From: Candidatus Accumulibacter propinquus
GTDB lineage: Bacteria; Pseudomonadota; Gammaproteobacteria; Burkholderiales; Rhodocyclaceae
Direction: 5' to 3'
DNA: 64,000 nucleotides
Assembly (NCBI GenBank): GCA_016714935.1
Contig: JADKBU010000003.1
Coordinates: forward strand, 124,001-188,000
Position 1 is the first letter of the stretch. Every line of letters starts with the position of its first letter. A program made the translations under genes and the position numbers. The notes beneath the pieces were generated by a model. It was given only the letters and a program-made list of their open reading frames with translations, was not told the DNA's origin and searched no databases. Positions 27,853 to 37,818 of the stretch are shown here, piece after piece.

Positions 27853-28317
27853 GACGGCTCCAGCTTGAGGAACGCTGTTGGCTCAGGTTTCACGGTCGAT
27901 GGATTCCCACGGCACAAGGAAAGTGATCGACGCTACGCGGTTATTGCCTGGCCATCCCGCTGGGTCAGAGGAAAATACCGGCGTTGGACGCAAGCCATGA
28001 AGTAGCATTATGCGGCAAGCAGAAGCCCGGAGAAACCAGCGTTGAACCAAACGGCTGGCACGTGCAGCATCCCGCCTTGCACCGAAACACCGAGGACCGC
28101 ATCGTCCATGCCAGTCTCGAAGCGATGAAGGCAACATACCATCTCCACCGGCAAGGCAGTGAACCGCTGCCCGGTCTGAACGTCCCGCCCGGTTCGACCT
28201 GACACCGCGTTCTGGCGACCGGGCCTATTCTCGACCACCTTTCGCTGATGCGGCCTGACGCTCCAGCGTTGAACGGTGTTTGGCTACGCGGAAGCGCCCC
28301 ACATGGTCTGCCGGTGG
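27853..28317. other. Intergenic region without recognised gene
   Basis: About 465 bases between the efflux operon start and the end of the ligase/acyltransferase gene. Several short open frames exist on both strands, but none gives a recognisable protein or has a convincing ribosome site. Because this stretch adjoins the frameshift-rich segment, a damaged small gene cannot be excluded. It should contain the efflux operon promoter. Confidence 0.35.
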
Positions 28318-31138
28318 TCACCGTTCCAGATCATGCTCACCGCAGAGCCGCAGCATTCCCGACGTGCTGCACCGCGCAGGCGCACCGCCGCCGTCCAGTC
28401 TTCCGGTCAGTTCCAGCAGCGGCCCGATTTCTCGTAGGGGCACAAGCGGCGCCGCGCCGCGGCATCCACGTCCGATCGCGCAGGACTGCCCGGAGTGCCC
28501 TTCAGGCCACTCACCAACACCGGTAGCCCCGGCCCGCGCTGCGGCGACAAACGCCCCATGCGAAAGGGCTTGAGACCCGCTTCACGCGAGAATGTGCCTT
28601 CGAAAATCAACACGATACGCTGCCTCGTCATGGTAGCGCAGCGATGATGCCATCAACGATCCTCGACGCTTTTCGACGCCTTGAAGCGCCCGACAAACAG
28701 GGTCCCGTGTGCAGGAAAGCGTGTAGCATGGGTTGATCGACGAACTCTTGTTTGGCCACAAAGCTGTAAGCCCGACTGAGTGGCAGGGCCGCGCACAGCA
28801 GCAGCGTCGAAACAGCTGCAGTGGCTAACCAGCAGGAGGTGGGGTACCGTCAGAAGATCCCGGTCCGGGATGGTGCCCACTTGCATGCCCACCAGCGCCA
28901 GAAAAAGATCCGGGCTGAGTAATGAACGATGGCGTTCGATCGTCGGCGCCTGCAGGACCAGTACAGACAGCATGACCGGCACCGCCAGAAGGAGAAAGAT
29001 CGTCCAGCACCAGACGCCAAAAGTCCACCGGCCAAAAACGCCCCACCGACTCGGCCAGGCGCGCGCGCAGTGATGCCACGCCAAGGCGCCATAGCTGCTG
29101 TCGATCCAGGGACCACGCTGGCGCGATGACACCGCGCCCGAAGGCTTACGTGATGCGTTGCGGCGATCTGCCGCCTGGACGTCTTGAGCACCGGAATCCG
29201 GTGGCGCGAGCACGACCCGTCAGCCGGCATGCCGATGGCGTCGACCGCAGCTGCGTTGATCGCCCGCCGCAGCGCCTCGCGCAGGCCGATCCGGTTTCAC
29301 GTGCTTCGGCCAGCACAACCAGCCGCTCGGTATTGGCGGATCCGTGCTGGCGAATACCGCGACGCATCCGCGCCGGACCCGCAGGTTGCTGACCGCCTGC
29401 CCGAGTTCGTAGGGGATAGAGATTGCGACCACCGCGGATGATCAGATCCCTGACCCCGCCGGTCAGATAGTATCGCGCTGTCAACGGTATATAGGCGAAA
29501 TCGCCGGAGTCCAGCCAGCCATCGCGGAAAAGGGTTGCGTCGCCAGCGGATTACGGAAATAGCCTACCGTCGCCGACGGACCGCGAAACGCAAGCGTCGA
29601 CGTGCCGGTCGAGCAACTCGTCCCCATGCTCATCGACCAGGCGGATCTCATGCCGCGGCAGGACCCGACCACAGGCCGGCACGCGCACCAGATTGGCTTC
29701 GCCGCCAGCGGCAGGATCGCGCACTGGTGGTCGACCAGGGCTTCGCGCCCGATGTCGTCGATCCGCGGGCCGCGTCCCAGTGCTGGAAAGGCCAAACTAA
29801 CCGGAGCATTCGGCAAGGCCATACACCGGAGTGATCGCCTCCGCGCGCAGGCCATAAGGCGAAAAACGCCTCGGCAAAGGCTTCCAGGGTTGCCGGACTC
29901 ACGGGTCCGGAGACATTGAGTGCCAGCCTCCCAGGACGGCTGGTAGATCGAGTCCTACAAGGTCAGCGTCGGCCAGTTTTCTCGCGCACAGATCGTAAGC
30001 GAAGTTCGGTGCCGGTGAAAGCGTACCGCGATGCTGCGAGATGGCCCGAAGCCAGCGACGACGCGAAAGAAAGCCAGCAGCGACATCAACACCAGACGGA
30101 TGCCGAAATAGAGCGACCCGATCCAGGCGCCGTTCAGCCTATGTCATGATAGAGCGGCAGCCAGGAGTCGAAAACGTCCTCGCTGCAGACTCCGACAGCT
30201 CCCGCCTATGGCACGCAGGTTGGCCAACAGGTTGGCGTGGCTGAGTACCACGCCCTTGGGATCACCGGTGCTGCCTGAGGTATATTAGCAGGAAGGCAAT
30301 GTCGTCTGCCGCGCGCGGTAGAGCAGGCTGATCGCCTCGATGTCGAGTTCCTCAGGGGTCAGGACTTCGCGCAACGTCGGTGCGTCTCGGCACGCAGCAG
30401 CGCGGCAACCTTTCGCCTGTGGCATCGGTGATGATGAACACGGCCTGGGCGTTGTCCAGGATAAGCGCATGCCGGCGCAGGTGATCCTCGATCTGCGCCA
30501 GCCTTTGCCGGAGGATAGATCGGGACCGGAATGCCGCCAGCCAGCATCACCCCAAAAAAGCTCGTCAGATAGTCGCGTCCGGTAGGCAACATCAGGGCAA
30601 CCGTCTGACGTGGTAGCAAGCCGCGTGTCACCAGGCCGGTGGCTACCCGGCGCGCCTGTTCGAGCAGTCCGCCATAGGTGATGCTTTCCGGAGCACCCTG
30701 CTCGCCGCCACCATCGCCATAGAGCAACACGTGACGCGGGTGATTGCGCACGGCATGCCATTCGAGGACTTCTCGACCAGCGTAAGCACGCCTGCTCGGG
30801 AAAGTTGGTCGGGACGGCGGCTGGGGCGAACTCGACGGTCGCCGCCGAAAAACCGTCATCCCCAGCCCGGACAATGAACTGCAGCAGGTCCTGCGGCGTC
30901 TCTGTTTCAGCGAGTGCCGACTCGGGTGGCGACTTGCCGAACTCGCTACCCACGCGCAACAGCAGCCGACGCGCGCCAGGCTATCCAGGCCCAGTTCACG
31001 CTCCAGATGGCTGCGCATGCACGTGTTCGACACGTCCCGGGCGCGGGTCTCCTCGACCATTACCGACACCACTCGCAAGAGTCTTGCCGAAACCTCGACG
31101 ATAGCTCCGCCGGCAGACCTTCCCCAACCTCTGTTCAC
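28318..31138 (-). pseudogene. ACP / acyl-AMP ligase / PlsC acyltransferase fusion, many frameshifts
   Basis: Reading across frames gives one gene of about 2.8 kb. An acyl-carrier domain comes first, with the phosphopantetheine Ser in LERELGLDSLARV. An AMP-forming ligase follows: SITYGGLLEQARRVATGL, the AMP signature YTSGSTGDPKGVVLSHANLL, LAFPALGRGPRIDDIGREAL, and the C-terminal hinge VRDLIIRGGRNLYP. A 1-acyl-glycerol-phosphate acyltransferase domain ends the protein, with HX4D in LLVSHCSCFDAA, then GTLFVGRFK and EGTFSREAGLKPFRMG. A GTG at 31138 with AGGAG upstream is the likely start. At least ten frame changes occur. Such a protein would activate a fatty acid and transfer it to a lysophospholipid. 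Whether it is truly broken or mis-sequenced cannot be told here; RNase R next door suffers the same pattern. Confidence 0.65.
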
Positions 31139-31256
31139 CGTCGCAACTCCTGTCTCCAAACTGGCTGCCGCGGATCGTGCGGTCGAGACCGACCCTTCTC
31201 GCCTCCGGCTACGCCGGTCGGCAGACCTTCGGGTACCGCCGTCAGCCTTCCGGCGA

Positions 31257-33483
31257 TCATCGAACCGGCGCGAGTCTACCAGACTGGCCGCAACCGCGAC
31301 GCTGGGGCGACCGCCCGCGGTCCTTGGCAGGGCATCGATCACGAAGCTTGGAGAGCACAAAATCAATCCGTCCGGTTTCCAGGTCGGTCGGACAAGTTTC
31401 ACCTGCAGGCGGTCCGAGACGAAAGGGCCTGCCGCTGCGCTCGCCGAGCATCTGCGCTTGATACTGTCGTATTGAAAGTAACTTCGCCGCTCGGAAACGT
31501 ACCAGTCCTCGACATACACCTCGTCGAGGGCGACGAAGACGCCGAAAGGGACCACCGCCGCAATCGTCCCGGCGAACACTTCGCCAATACGGTCGCGCAT
31601 GGTAACACTTGAGCCAGTTGCCGACATCGCGCGTCGCTTCATCCGCGCGCCGTTCGGTCATCGAGCAGTGCAGACCGATATCTTTCCCATTTGCCGGGCG
31701 CGTAGTGCGCCCCGGCGAGCACCGCCTTTGATCGAACGATGCACGAGCAGGTCGGGATAGCGACGTATCGGCGAGGTGAATGCGTGTAGTGTTCGTACGA
31801 CAGGCCAAAGTGGCCGACATTGTCGGGACTGTACATGGCCTGCCGCAGCGAGCGGAGCACGACCGTCTGCAGCAATTGCGCATCGGGGCGGGTCTTGATG
31901 CTGTCCAGCAACAGGGCATAACTCTTGGCGGTCGGATCGTCCCCACCGCCAAGGCCGATACCGAACTCCTTGAGTAGCGCGCAGGGCCTCGAGTTTCTCC
32001 GGCGTCGGACCTTGATGAATCCGGTACAGGCAGGGCTGCCGGTTGCTTTGGAGAAAAGCCGAAGCACAGACATTGGCGGCCAGCATGCACTCGATCAGTC
32101 GGTGCGCGTCGTTGCGGCGCACCGGAACGATGTTCTCGATCTTGCCCTGCGCGTTGAACAGCATCATCGTCTCGATGGTTTCGAAGTCGATCGCACCGCG
32201 CTTGCCGCGTGCACCTCGCCGAGGACCTGGAACAGCGGCGTAGAGCGCCTGCAGATGCGGCAGCAGACGCTGGTGAAGATCGCTCTCCGGCTTGGTCACA
32301 ACCGTCCAGCCAGTGCCACACCTGGTTATAGGTCAGCCGCGCGTGCGAGCGGAAGACCGCCGGATAGAAACGGTAGTCGCTGATCTCGCCAGTGTGGTCG
32401 ATGGCCATGTCGCAAACCATCGCCAGGCGGTCGACATCGGGATTCAGCGAACACAGACCATTGGATAGCTTCTCCGGCAACATCGGAATCACCCGGCGGG
32501 GGAAATAGACCGAGTTGCCGCGCTCGCCGGCGTCACGATCCAGTGCCGTGCCCGGCTGTACGTAGTGACTGACGTCCGCGATGGCCACCAGCAAGCGCCA
32601 TCCGCGTCCATTTTTCTCCGCGAAACCGGCATCATCGAAACCTTGCCGTTTCGCCGTCAATGGTCACCAGCGGCAGGGCCCGCAAGTCCGTGCGGCCTTC
32701 CCAATCGCTGGCGACCAACGTCTCCGGCAAGGCATCGGCTTCTGCAAGCGTCCTGGTCGAGAACTCGAATGGTAAGTCATGCTTGCGCAAGGCGATCTCG
32801 ATCTCCATGCCGGGTTCGTATAGTTGCCGAGCACCTGACGATGCGCCCGATCGGCTTTGAATGCCGGTCTGGCTGTTCGATGATCTCGACGGTGACCACC
32901 TGGCCAGATATGGCCGTGCCGCCACCGCCCGGCGCGACCAGGATGTCCTGGTTGATACGGCGATTTTCCGGGACCACCAGCGTAATGCCATGCTCAATCA
33001 GCACGCGGCCAACGACCCCGGTATTGGCCCTCTCCAGGACCTCGACGATCACTCCCTCGCGGCGCCCGCGGCGATCGACCCCGATCACGCGCACCAGCGC
33101 GCGATCGCGATGCAGGACTTTGGTCATCTGACGGGCCTCGAGGGAGAGGTCCTCGCTACCATCATCCGGGACGAGGAAGCCATAACCGTCGGATAATCCT
33201 CGACGCGCCCGGCAATCAGGCTGGCACGTTCCGGCAGGATGTATGAGCCTTTGCGGTTGCGCAACAGTTGGGCTTCGCGTTCCATCGCCCGCAAGCGGCG
33301 TTGGAACGCGTCCAGTTCAAGCTTGTCGATATCGAGAAGTTCGCGGAGTTCCTCGAAGGGCACTGGCCTTCCCTGTTCCTCAAGGACCTGCAGGATATAT
33401 TCGCGGGAAGGCAAGGGATTCTCGTAGCGCTTGAGTTCGCGTTCCAGATAGGGATCGCGGCGGCGAACGGTCGACAGTTTCAT
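31257..33483 (-). pseudogene. rnr: Ribonuclease R, many frameshifts
   Basis: RNase R (RNB family 3'-5' exoribonuclease), about 740 residues when frames are joined. In order: an N-terminal helix-turn-helix-like region (YENPLPSREYILQVLEEQGR), cold-shock domains (KVLHRDRALVRVIGVDRRGR, GIVEHGITLVVPE-type strands), the RNB catalytic block (LLVAIADVSHYVQPGTALDR, RGNSVYFPRRVIPMLPEKLS, NGLCSLNPDVDRLAMVCDM), TSPIRRYPDLLVHR, and a C-terminal S1 domain (IGEVFAGTIAAVVPFGVFVA) with tail RIDFVLSKL. At least six frame changes are needed. Since all domains are conserved and the gene is normally needed for RNA quality control, sequence error is more likely than real loss. ATG 33483 has AAGGA upstream. It diverges from tRNA-Leu. 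Confidence 0.75.
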
Positions 33484-33485
33484 TA

Positions 33486-33513
33486 TTGACATTCCTTCAT
33501 GTTCCTATAGAAT
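33486..33513 (+). promoter_or_regulatory. Promoter of tRNA-Leu
   Basis: A perfect -35 TTGACA (33486-33491) and a near-consensus -10 TAGAAT (33508-33513) are separated by 16 bases. Transcription would start near 33520, about 12 bases before the mature tRNA. The -35 hexamer lies just upstream of the divergent RNase R start codon. Confidence 0.7.
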
Positions 33514-33531
33514 TCGGACTTCGCTGGAAAT

Positions 33532-33618
33532 GCCCAGGTGGCGAAATTGGTAGACGCGCTAGGTTCAGGTCCTAGTGGTGGCAACACCGTGGAGGTTCGA
33601 TTCCTCTCTTGGGCACCA
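33532..33618 (+). tRNA. tRNA-Leu (anticodon CAG)
   Basis: An 87-base class II tRNA with encoded CCA at 33616-33618. The acceptor stem pairs GCCCAGG with the CUUGGGC 3' strand (one G-U pair), the D loop contains AAATTGGTAGAC, the anticodon stem-loop GCTAGG-TTCAGGT-CCTAGT places CAG at positions 34-36 (decoding CUG), a long variable arm GTGGTGGCAACACC follows, and the T loop is GGTTCGATTCC. These features are diagnostic for tRNA-Leu. Confidence 0.95.
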
Positions 33619-33632
33619 GGCAATACACGAAG

Positions 33633-33657
33633 GCCCCGATTTTCGGGGCTTTTTCGT
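33633..33657 (+). terminator. Rho-independent terminator after tRNA-Leu
   Basis: A GCCCCGATTTTCGGGGC hairpin (33633-33649, five G-C pairs plus closing pairs) is followed by TTTTTCGTTTT. It begins 14 bases after the tRNA 3' end, the normal place for a single-gene tRNA transcript to stop. Confidence 0.85.
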
Positions 33658-33659
33658 TT

Positions 33660-34035
33660 TCTGACGACCCCCCTCAAGGCTGCACCGCACGCAGCAGGCC
33701 GGTGTGCAACCCGGCCTGTACTCATTGTACGCCATCACGCCTGCCCCCTCGTGACGAACAGGCATAACTCCCCTCCCAGCATTCCCCGCAGGCGGCCGCA
33801 TCGGCCCGAACCGCTGGGCCCTCGTGGCTTTCACTGCATGGCCCGGAGCCGGGCGCTTCTCAGGTCAAGTGCTACGGCGACGCATCGAGAATGCTGGCCA
33901 AAGTCTCTCGAAAATTTTTCTCACTACTAGCCAACGCGCGTGAAAATATGGATACTACGGTGCCGGAGGTCGCCAGCAGCTTACTGCTGCGAGAATGAGA
34001 ACCAGTTCCAACTTAGCCACCCGTTAGGAATCCAG
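33660..34035. other. Intergenic region upstream of decarboxylase operon
   Basis: About 375 bases without a supported gene. It contains an inverted repeat CAGGCCGG ... CCGGCCTG (33696-33719, eight-base arms, eight-base loop) of unknown role. The promoter of the decarboxylase operon should lie here, but no strong -35/-10 pair is obvious. Confidence 0.4.
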
Positions 34036-35588
34036 ATGACGATACGACCGGAGTTGATAGAAAAGCTGCGCGCGAAGCGCGACAAGCTCACTGAAAACGT
34101 CAGTCCAGAGAAGCTGGAGGCGTTGCACGCCAAGGGTTTGCTGTCGGCTCGCGAGCGCCTCGACACCCTGTTTGCCGAGGGCACGTTCCAGGAACTCGGT
34201 CTGCATGCCGCGCACAACGCGACGTCCTTCGGCATGGCCGGGCGATCCCTCCCCGCCGACGGGTGATTACCGGCAACGGCTACGTCGGGAACACACAGGT
34301 CGCAGCGTTCAGCCAGGATTTCAGCGTCGTCGCCGGGACACTCGGGCAAGATGCAGGCCTGAAAGATCACGCGGATCATGCGCCATGCCCTGAAGATCGG
34401 GGTACCGCTGGTGGCCTTCAAGGATTCAGGCGGTGCGCGCATTCAGGAAGGCGTCGATGCGCTCTCCGGCTACGGCGATGTGTTCTACGCCAACGTCCTG
34501 CTCTCTCAGGTCGTGCCGCAGATCGCGGTGATCTGCGGTCCGTGCGCGGGCGGTGCCGCCTACTCGCCGGCGCTGATGGACTTCGTGATCATGACCCGCA
34601 ACAACGCGCACATGTTCCTCACTGGCCCTGAAGTGATCAAGGCGGTCACCGGCCGCGCGACGACGATGGCGGAAGTCGGCGGCGCCGAGATGCATTCGAC
34701 GGTCAGCGGCAACGCCCACTTCGTTGCCGAGGACGACCGGCATGCGATCACACTGGTCAAACAATTACTGTCTTATCTGCCGGCCAACAATACCGAGGAT
34801 CCGCCGCACGATCTCGCCGTTCCGATCGAGGAAAGAGAAGACCCCGGAATCAATGACTGCATTCCGGACAGCCCATCCGACCCGCTCGACATGTATGCAG
34901 TCATTCGCCGTGTCGTGGACCAGGGTGAACTGCTCGAAGTCCATGCCGGCTTCGCCCGCAACGTGATCGTCGGCTTTGCCCGCATCAGCGGCGTCGTCGT
35001 GGGCATCGTTGCCAACCAGCCGATGGTGATGGCCGGCGCGCTCGACCTCAACGCGGCCGACAAGGTGGCCCGCTTCGTACGAACGTGCAATATCTTCAAC
35101 GTGCCGGTGGTGACTCTGGTCGATGTGCCGGGTTTTCTGCCTGGTGTCGAGCAGGAACGCAGCGGTATCATTCGCCATGGCGCGAAAATGCTATTTGCTT
35201 ACGGATCGTGCACCGCGCCGAAAATCACGGTGATCCTGCGCAAGGCTTATGGGGGCTCCTACCTTGCCATGTGCAGCCAGGAAATGGGAGCCGACATGGT
35301 TTACGCCTGGCCAACAGCCGAGATCGCCGTGATGGGCGCCGAGGCCGCGGTCAAGATCCTCTACCGCAAGGAACTCGATCAGGCCGAGGATCGCCAGGCA
35401 AAGGCTGCTGAACTGGCGCAGGAATACCGTGACGAATTCGCGTCGCCCTATGTATCGGCCAGCAATTTCTACATCACCGACGTGATCGAACCGCAGGATA
35501 CGCGCTGGATGGTCGCCCTCGCACTGCGCAAGATTCTCGACAAGCGTGAACTCAGGCCGGCGAAAAGCACGGCAACATTCCCATGTAA
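34036..35588 (+). CDS. mmdA: Methylmalonyl-CoA decarboxylase carboxyltransferase subunit, four frameshifts
   Basis: PCCB-type carboxyltransferase of about 517 residues that moves the carboxyl group of an acyl-CoA (most likely methylmalonyl-CoA) to biotin. It begins MTIRPELIEKLRAKRDKLTE at 34036 behind AGGA. The core shows LLSARERLDTLF, VPLVAFKDSGGARIQEGVDA, VICGPCAGGAAYSPALMDFV, ANQPMVMAGALDLNAADKVA and ILRKAYGGSYLAM, the two half-sites of acyl-CoA and biotin binding. Single-base changes in short runs near 34261, 34345, 34361 and 35564 restore one frame ending KKHGNIPM at TAA 35586-35588. The gene is followed by gamma-type, biotin-carrier and membrane beta subunits, which makes a sodium-pumping decarboxylase more likely than propionyl-CoA carboxylase (no biotin carboxylase gene is present). 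Confidence 0.85.
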
Positions 35589-35610
35589 TCGGCAACGGAA
35601 GGAAGACCCC

Positions 35611-35939
35611 ATGGTGTCGACGCCATTTTCAAGGCGCTGCAAAACCACGGCATCGCCATTGTCATCTCGCTGGTGGTTGCCGTCCTGATCAAGGTGCTGG
35701 TTGCGGTGACCGGCCGGATCGAAAAGGCGAAGCCGATCGACGTGCCGACGGGAACCGTCTGCCCCATCGGACTCGGCGTTCCGGATGAAGACGTCGCCGC
35801 GCTGTCGGCGGCGATCTTCGTGGCCATCGGCGCGCACCACATCTTGCACATTGCACCAACCAGCCATGGCTGGGCAGCAGGCGCACGCGCCGCCCAGCAT
35901 TCCCATACGCCGGGGCCCACGGGCCGAGGCCCCAGATAG
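35611..35939 (+). CDS. Decarboxylase small membrane subunit (OadG/MmdD-like), one frameshift
   Basis: Small membrane-anchored subunit of the decarboxylase. ATG 35611 follows GGAAGGA. One added G just after the start gives M-G-VDAIFKALQNHGIAIVISL, then VVAVLIKVLVAVTGRIEKAK, a single transmembrane helix followed by a soluble tail (VPDEDVAALSAAIFVAIGAH and a His/Pro-rich end). This single-helix plus VIAAAI-like tail architecture is that of OadG-type gamma subunits, which stabilise the complex and bind metal through C-terminal residues. Its place between the carboxyltransferase and biotin-carrier genes supports the call. Length is about 109 residues after repair, normal for the family. Confidence 0.7.
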
Positions 35940-35958
35940 AAGGTAGAAGGAGCAAACA

Positions 35959-36354
35959 ATGCCCAGACAATTCAAGGTGACCGTCAACGGACGCGAGTAC
36001 GAGGTCAGCGTTCTCGAACTCACTGCCGGCCAGGCGGCGCAGCAATCCGCTCCGGCCGCTCCGATGGCGGTAGCGGCCGCAGGGAGCGCCACCAGCGCCG
36101 CACCGGCCGCGGCGGCGCCGCGACCAGCCGCGGTTGCCGGAGCCGGCGACGAACTGGCCGGCATGGGTGGCGTCGTGGTCGAAGTGGACGTCAAGGTCGG
36201 CCAGACCGTGGCGGCCGGTGATCGGCTGCTGGTCCTCGAAGCCATGAAGATGAAAACCCCGGTCATGGCGACGCGCGCGGGTCAGGTCACACGCGTGCTG
36301 GTCGCACCCGGCGATGCGGTCGAGGGCGGTCAGCCGCTGCTGACCATCGCTTGA
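35959..36354 (+). CDS. mmdC: Biotin carboxyl carrier subunit of decarboxylase
   Basis: A 131-residue biotin carrier. A short N-terminal strand region (MPRQFKVTVNGREYEVSVLE) leads into a flexible Ala/Pro-rich linker (about residues 30-62), then the biotinyl domain with the canonical EAMKMKTPV, whose central Lys carries biotin. The swinging arm moves carboxyl groups from the carboxyltransferase subunit to the membrane beta subunit. An AGAAGGAG ribosome site precedes the start. The frame is intact. The gene lies 20 bases after the gamma-type subunit and 91 before the beta subunit. Confidence 0.9.
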   Translation: MPRQFKVTVNGREYEVSVLELTAGQAAQQSAPAAPMAVAAAGSATSAAPAAAAPRPAAVAGAGDELAGMGGVVVEVDVKVGQTVAAGDRLLVLEAMKMKTPVMATRAGQVTRVLVAPGDAVEGGQPLLTIA

Positions 36355-36445
36355 GCCAGGCCAACAGGCAGGAGCGAGTTCCTGTCGTCTGCAACTCGAT
36401 GCGCGGGCGGATGATTCCTGCCGCCTGGCGCGAGGACTGAAGCGT

Positions 36446-37649
36446 ATGGAAGGCATTCATTTTCTCGATCTGTTCCAGGGCATTGCCACGCTGGTGGCGT
36501 CCGAGCCGAAAATCATGTTCGGGCGCATCTTCCTGATGTTGCTCGGCTTCCTGCTGATCTATCTGGGCTCCAGGAACATCCTCGAACCCCTGCTGATGAT
36601 CCCGATGGGCCTGGGCATGTCGTCGGTCAACGCCGGGGTGATGTTCCTCGACGGCAACAAGATGGGAACACTGTTCGTCGACCCCCTGATGTCCGATCCG
36701 ATCGAACTGATGAACGTCATGCAGATCGACTGGCTACAACCGATCTACACGCTGACCTTCAGCAATGGTCTGATCGCTTGCCTGGTGTTTATGGGGATCG
36801 GCGTCCTGCTCGATGTGGGCTACGCGCTGGCGCGCCCTTCCAGAGCATGTTCATTGCCCTCTTCGCCGAACTGGGAACCATCGCCGTTTTTCCGATTGCC
36901 GTCTGGCTGGGCCTCAATCCGGGCCAGGCCGCTGCCGTCGCCACCATTGGCGGTGCTGACGGCCCGATGGTGCTATTCACCTCGCTGGTGCTGGCCAAGG
37001 ATCTCTTCGTGCCGATCACGGTCGTTGGTTACCTTTATCTCGGTCTGACTTATGGCGCTTACCCTTACCTGATCAAGTGGCTGGTACCCGAGCGCATACG
37101 CGGGATCAGCATGGCCGCCGACCGCGGACCGAAGATCAGCCGCTCGCAGAAGCTCACCTTTGCCGTGGTGGCATGCACGCTGCTATGCCTGCTGTTTCCG
37201 GTGGCTGCGCCGCTGTTCTTCTCGTTGTTTGTCGGCGTCGCGGTGCGCGAAAGCGGTATCGACGCGTTTACCAAACTGCTCGGGGAGGTGTTTCTCTACG
37301 CGGCAACCTTCTTCCTCGGCCTGACCCTGGGCGTGCTCTGCGAGGCCAATACCCTGCTGGAGCCGACGGTGCTCAAGCTGCTCCTGCTGGGGATGCTGGC
37401 CCTGACGATCTCGGCCCTTGGCGGCCTTCTCGGCGGTTGCATTCTCTATTTCTGGAGGGCCGCAAGTTCAACCCGATCATTGGGATTGCCGGGGTCAGTT
37501 GCGTACCGACCACAGCCAAGATCGTGCAGAAGGTTGCCAGCGCGGCCAACGCTGGAGCCATCGTCATGCCTCAGGCGCTGGGCGCGAATATCAGCGGCGT
37601 AATCACCTCGGCGATCATCGCGGCAACCTTCATCTCTATGCTACGCTAG
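36446..37649 (+). CDS. mmdB: Sodium-pumping decarboxylase beta subunit, two frameshifts
   Basis: Integral membrane subunit (OadB/MmdB/GcdB family) that decarboxylates carboxybiotin and exports sodium. About 400 residues. Conserved segments are FLLIYLGSRNILEPLLMIPM, GLGMSSVNAGVMF, SNGLIACLVFMGIGVLLDVG, AVATIGGADGPMVLFTSLVL and KFNPIIGIAGVSCVPTTAKI near the C-terminus. Frame changes near 36835 (run of C) and 37457 (run of G) are each repaired by one added base. Eight or more hydrophobic helices are visible. As the last gene of the operon it completes the enzyme: alpha, gamma-like, biotin carrier and beta. Confidence 0.85.
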
Positions 37650-37689
37650 CCGGCCCTGGAAAGCAGCGAACCAACCGCCGGCAAGACGC

Positions 37690-37725
37690 CGACAGCTTGC
37701 TTGTCGCCGCACAAGCAAGCTGTCG
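37690..37725. repeat. Long perfect inverted repeat
   Basis: Arms CGACAGCTTGCTTGT and ACAAGCAAGCTGTCG are exact complements (15 pairs) around a CGCCGC loop. It lies between the convergent mmdB and phaR genes. No T run follows on either strand, so it may be a factor-assisted or bidirectional terminator, or a REP-like element. Confidence 0.6.
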
Positions 37726-37818
37726 CAAACCCGGATCAACCGGCTGGCCACTCACGGGTCGCTAGGCTGACTCCGGACAGCAACGCTTTGGCGGGCTGAC
37801 AATGCCAGTTGAAGAAAC

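Noticed and set aside
27883..28238. Short frames on both strands between the efflux operon and the ligase gene
   Set aside because: No recognised product in any frame; left as intergenic.
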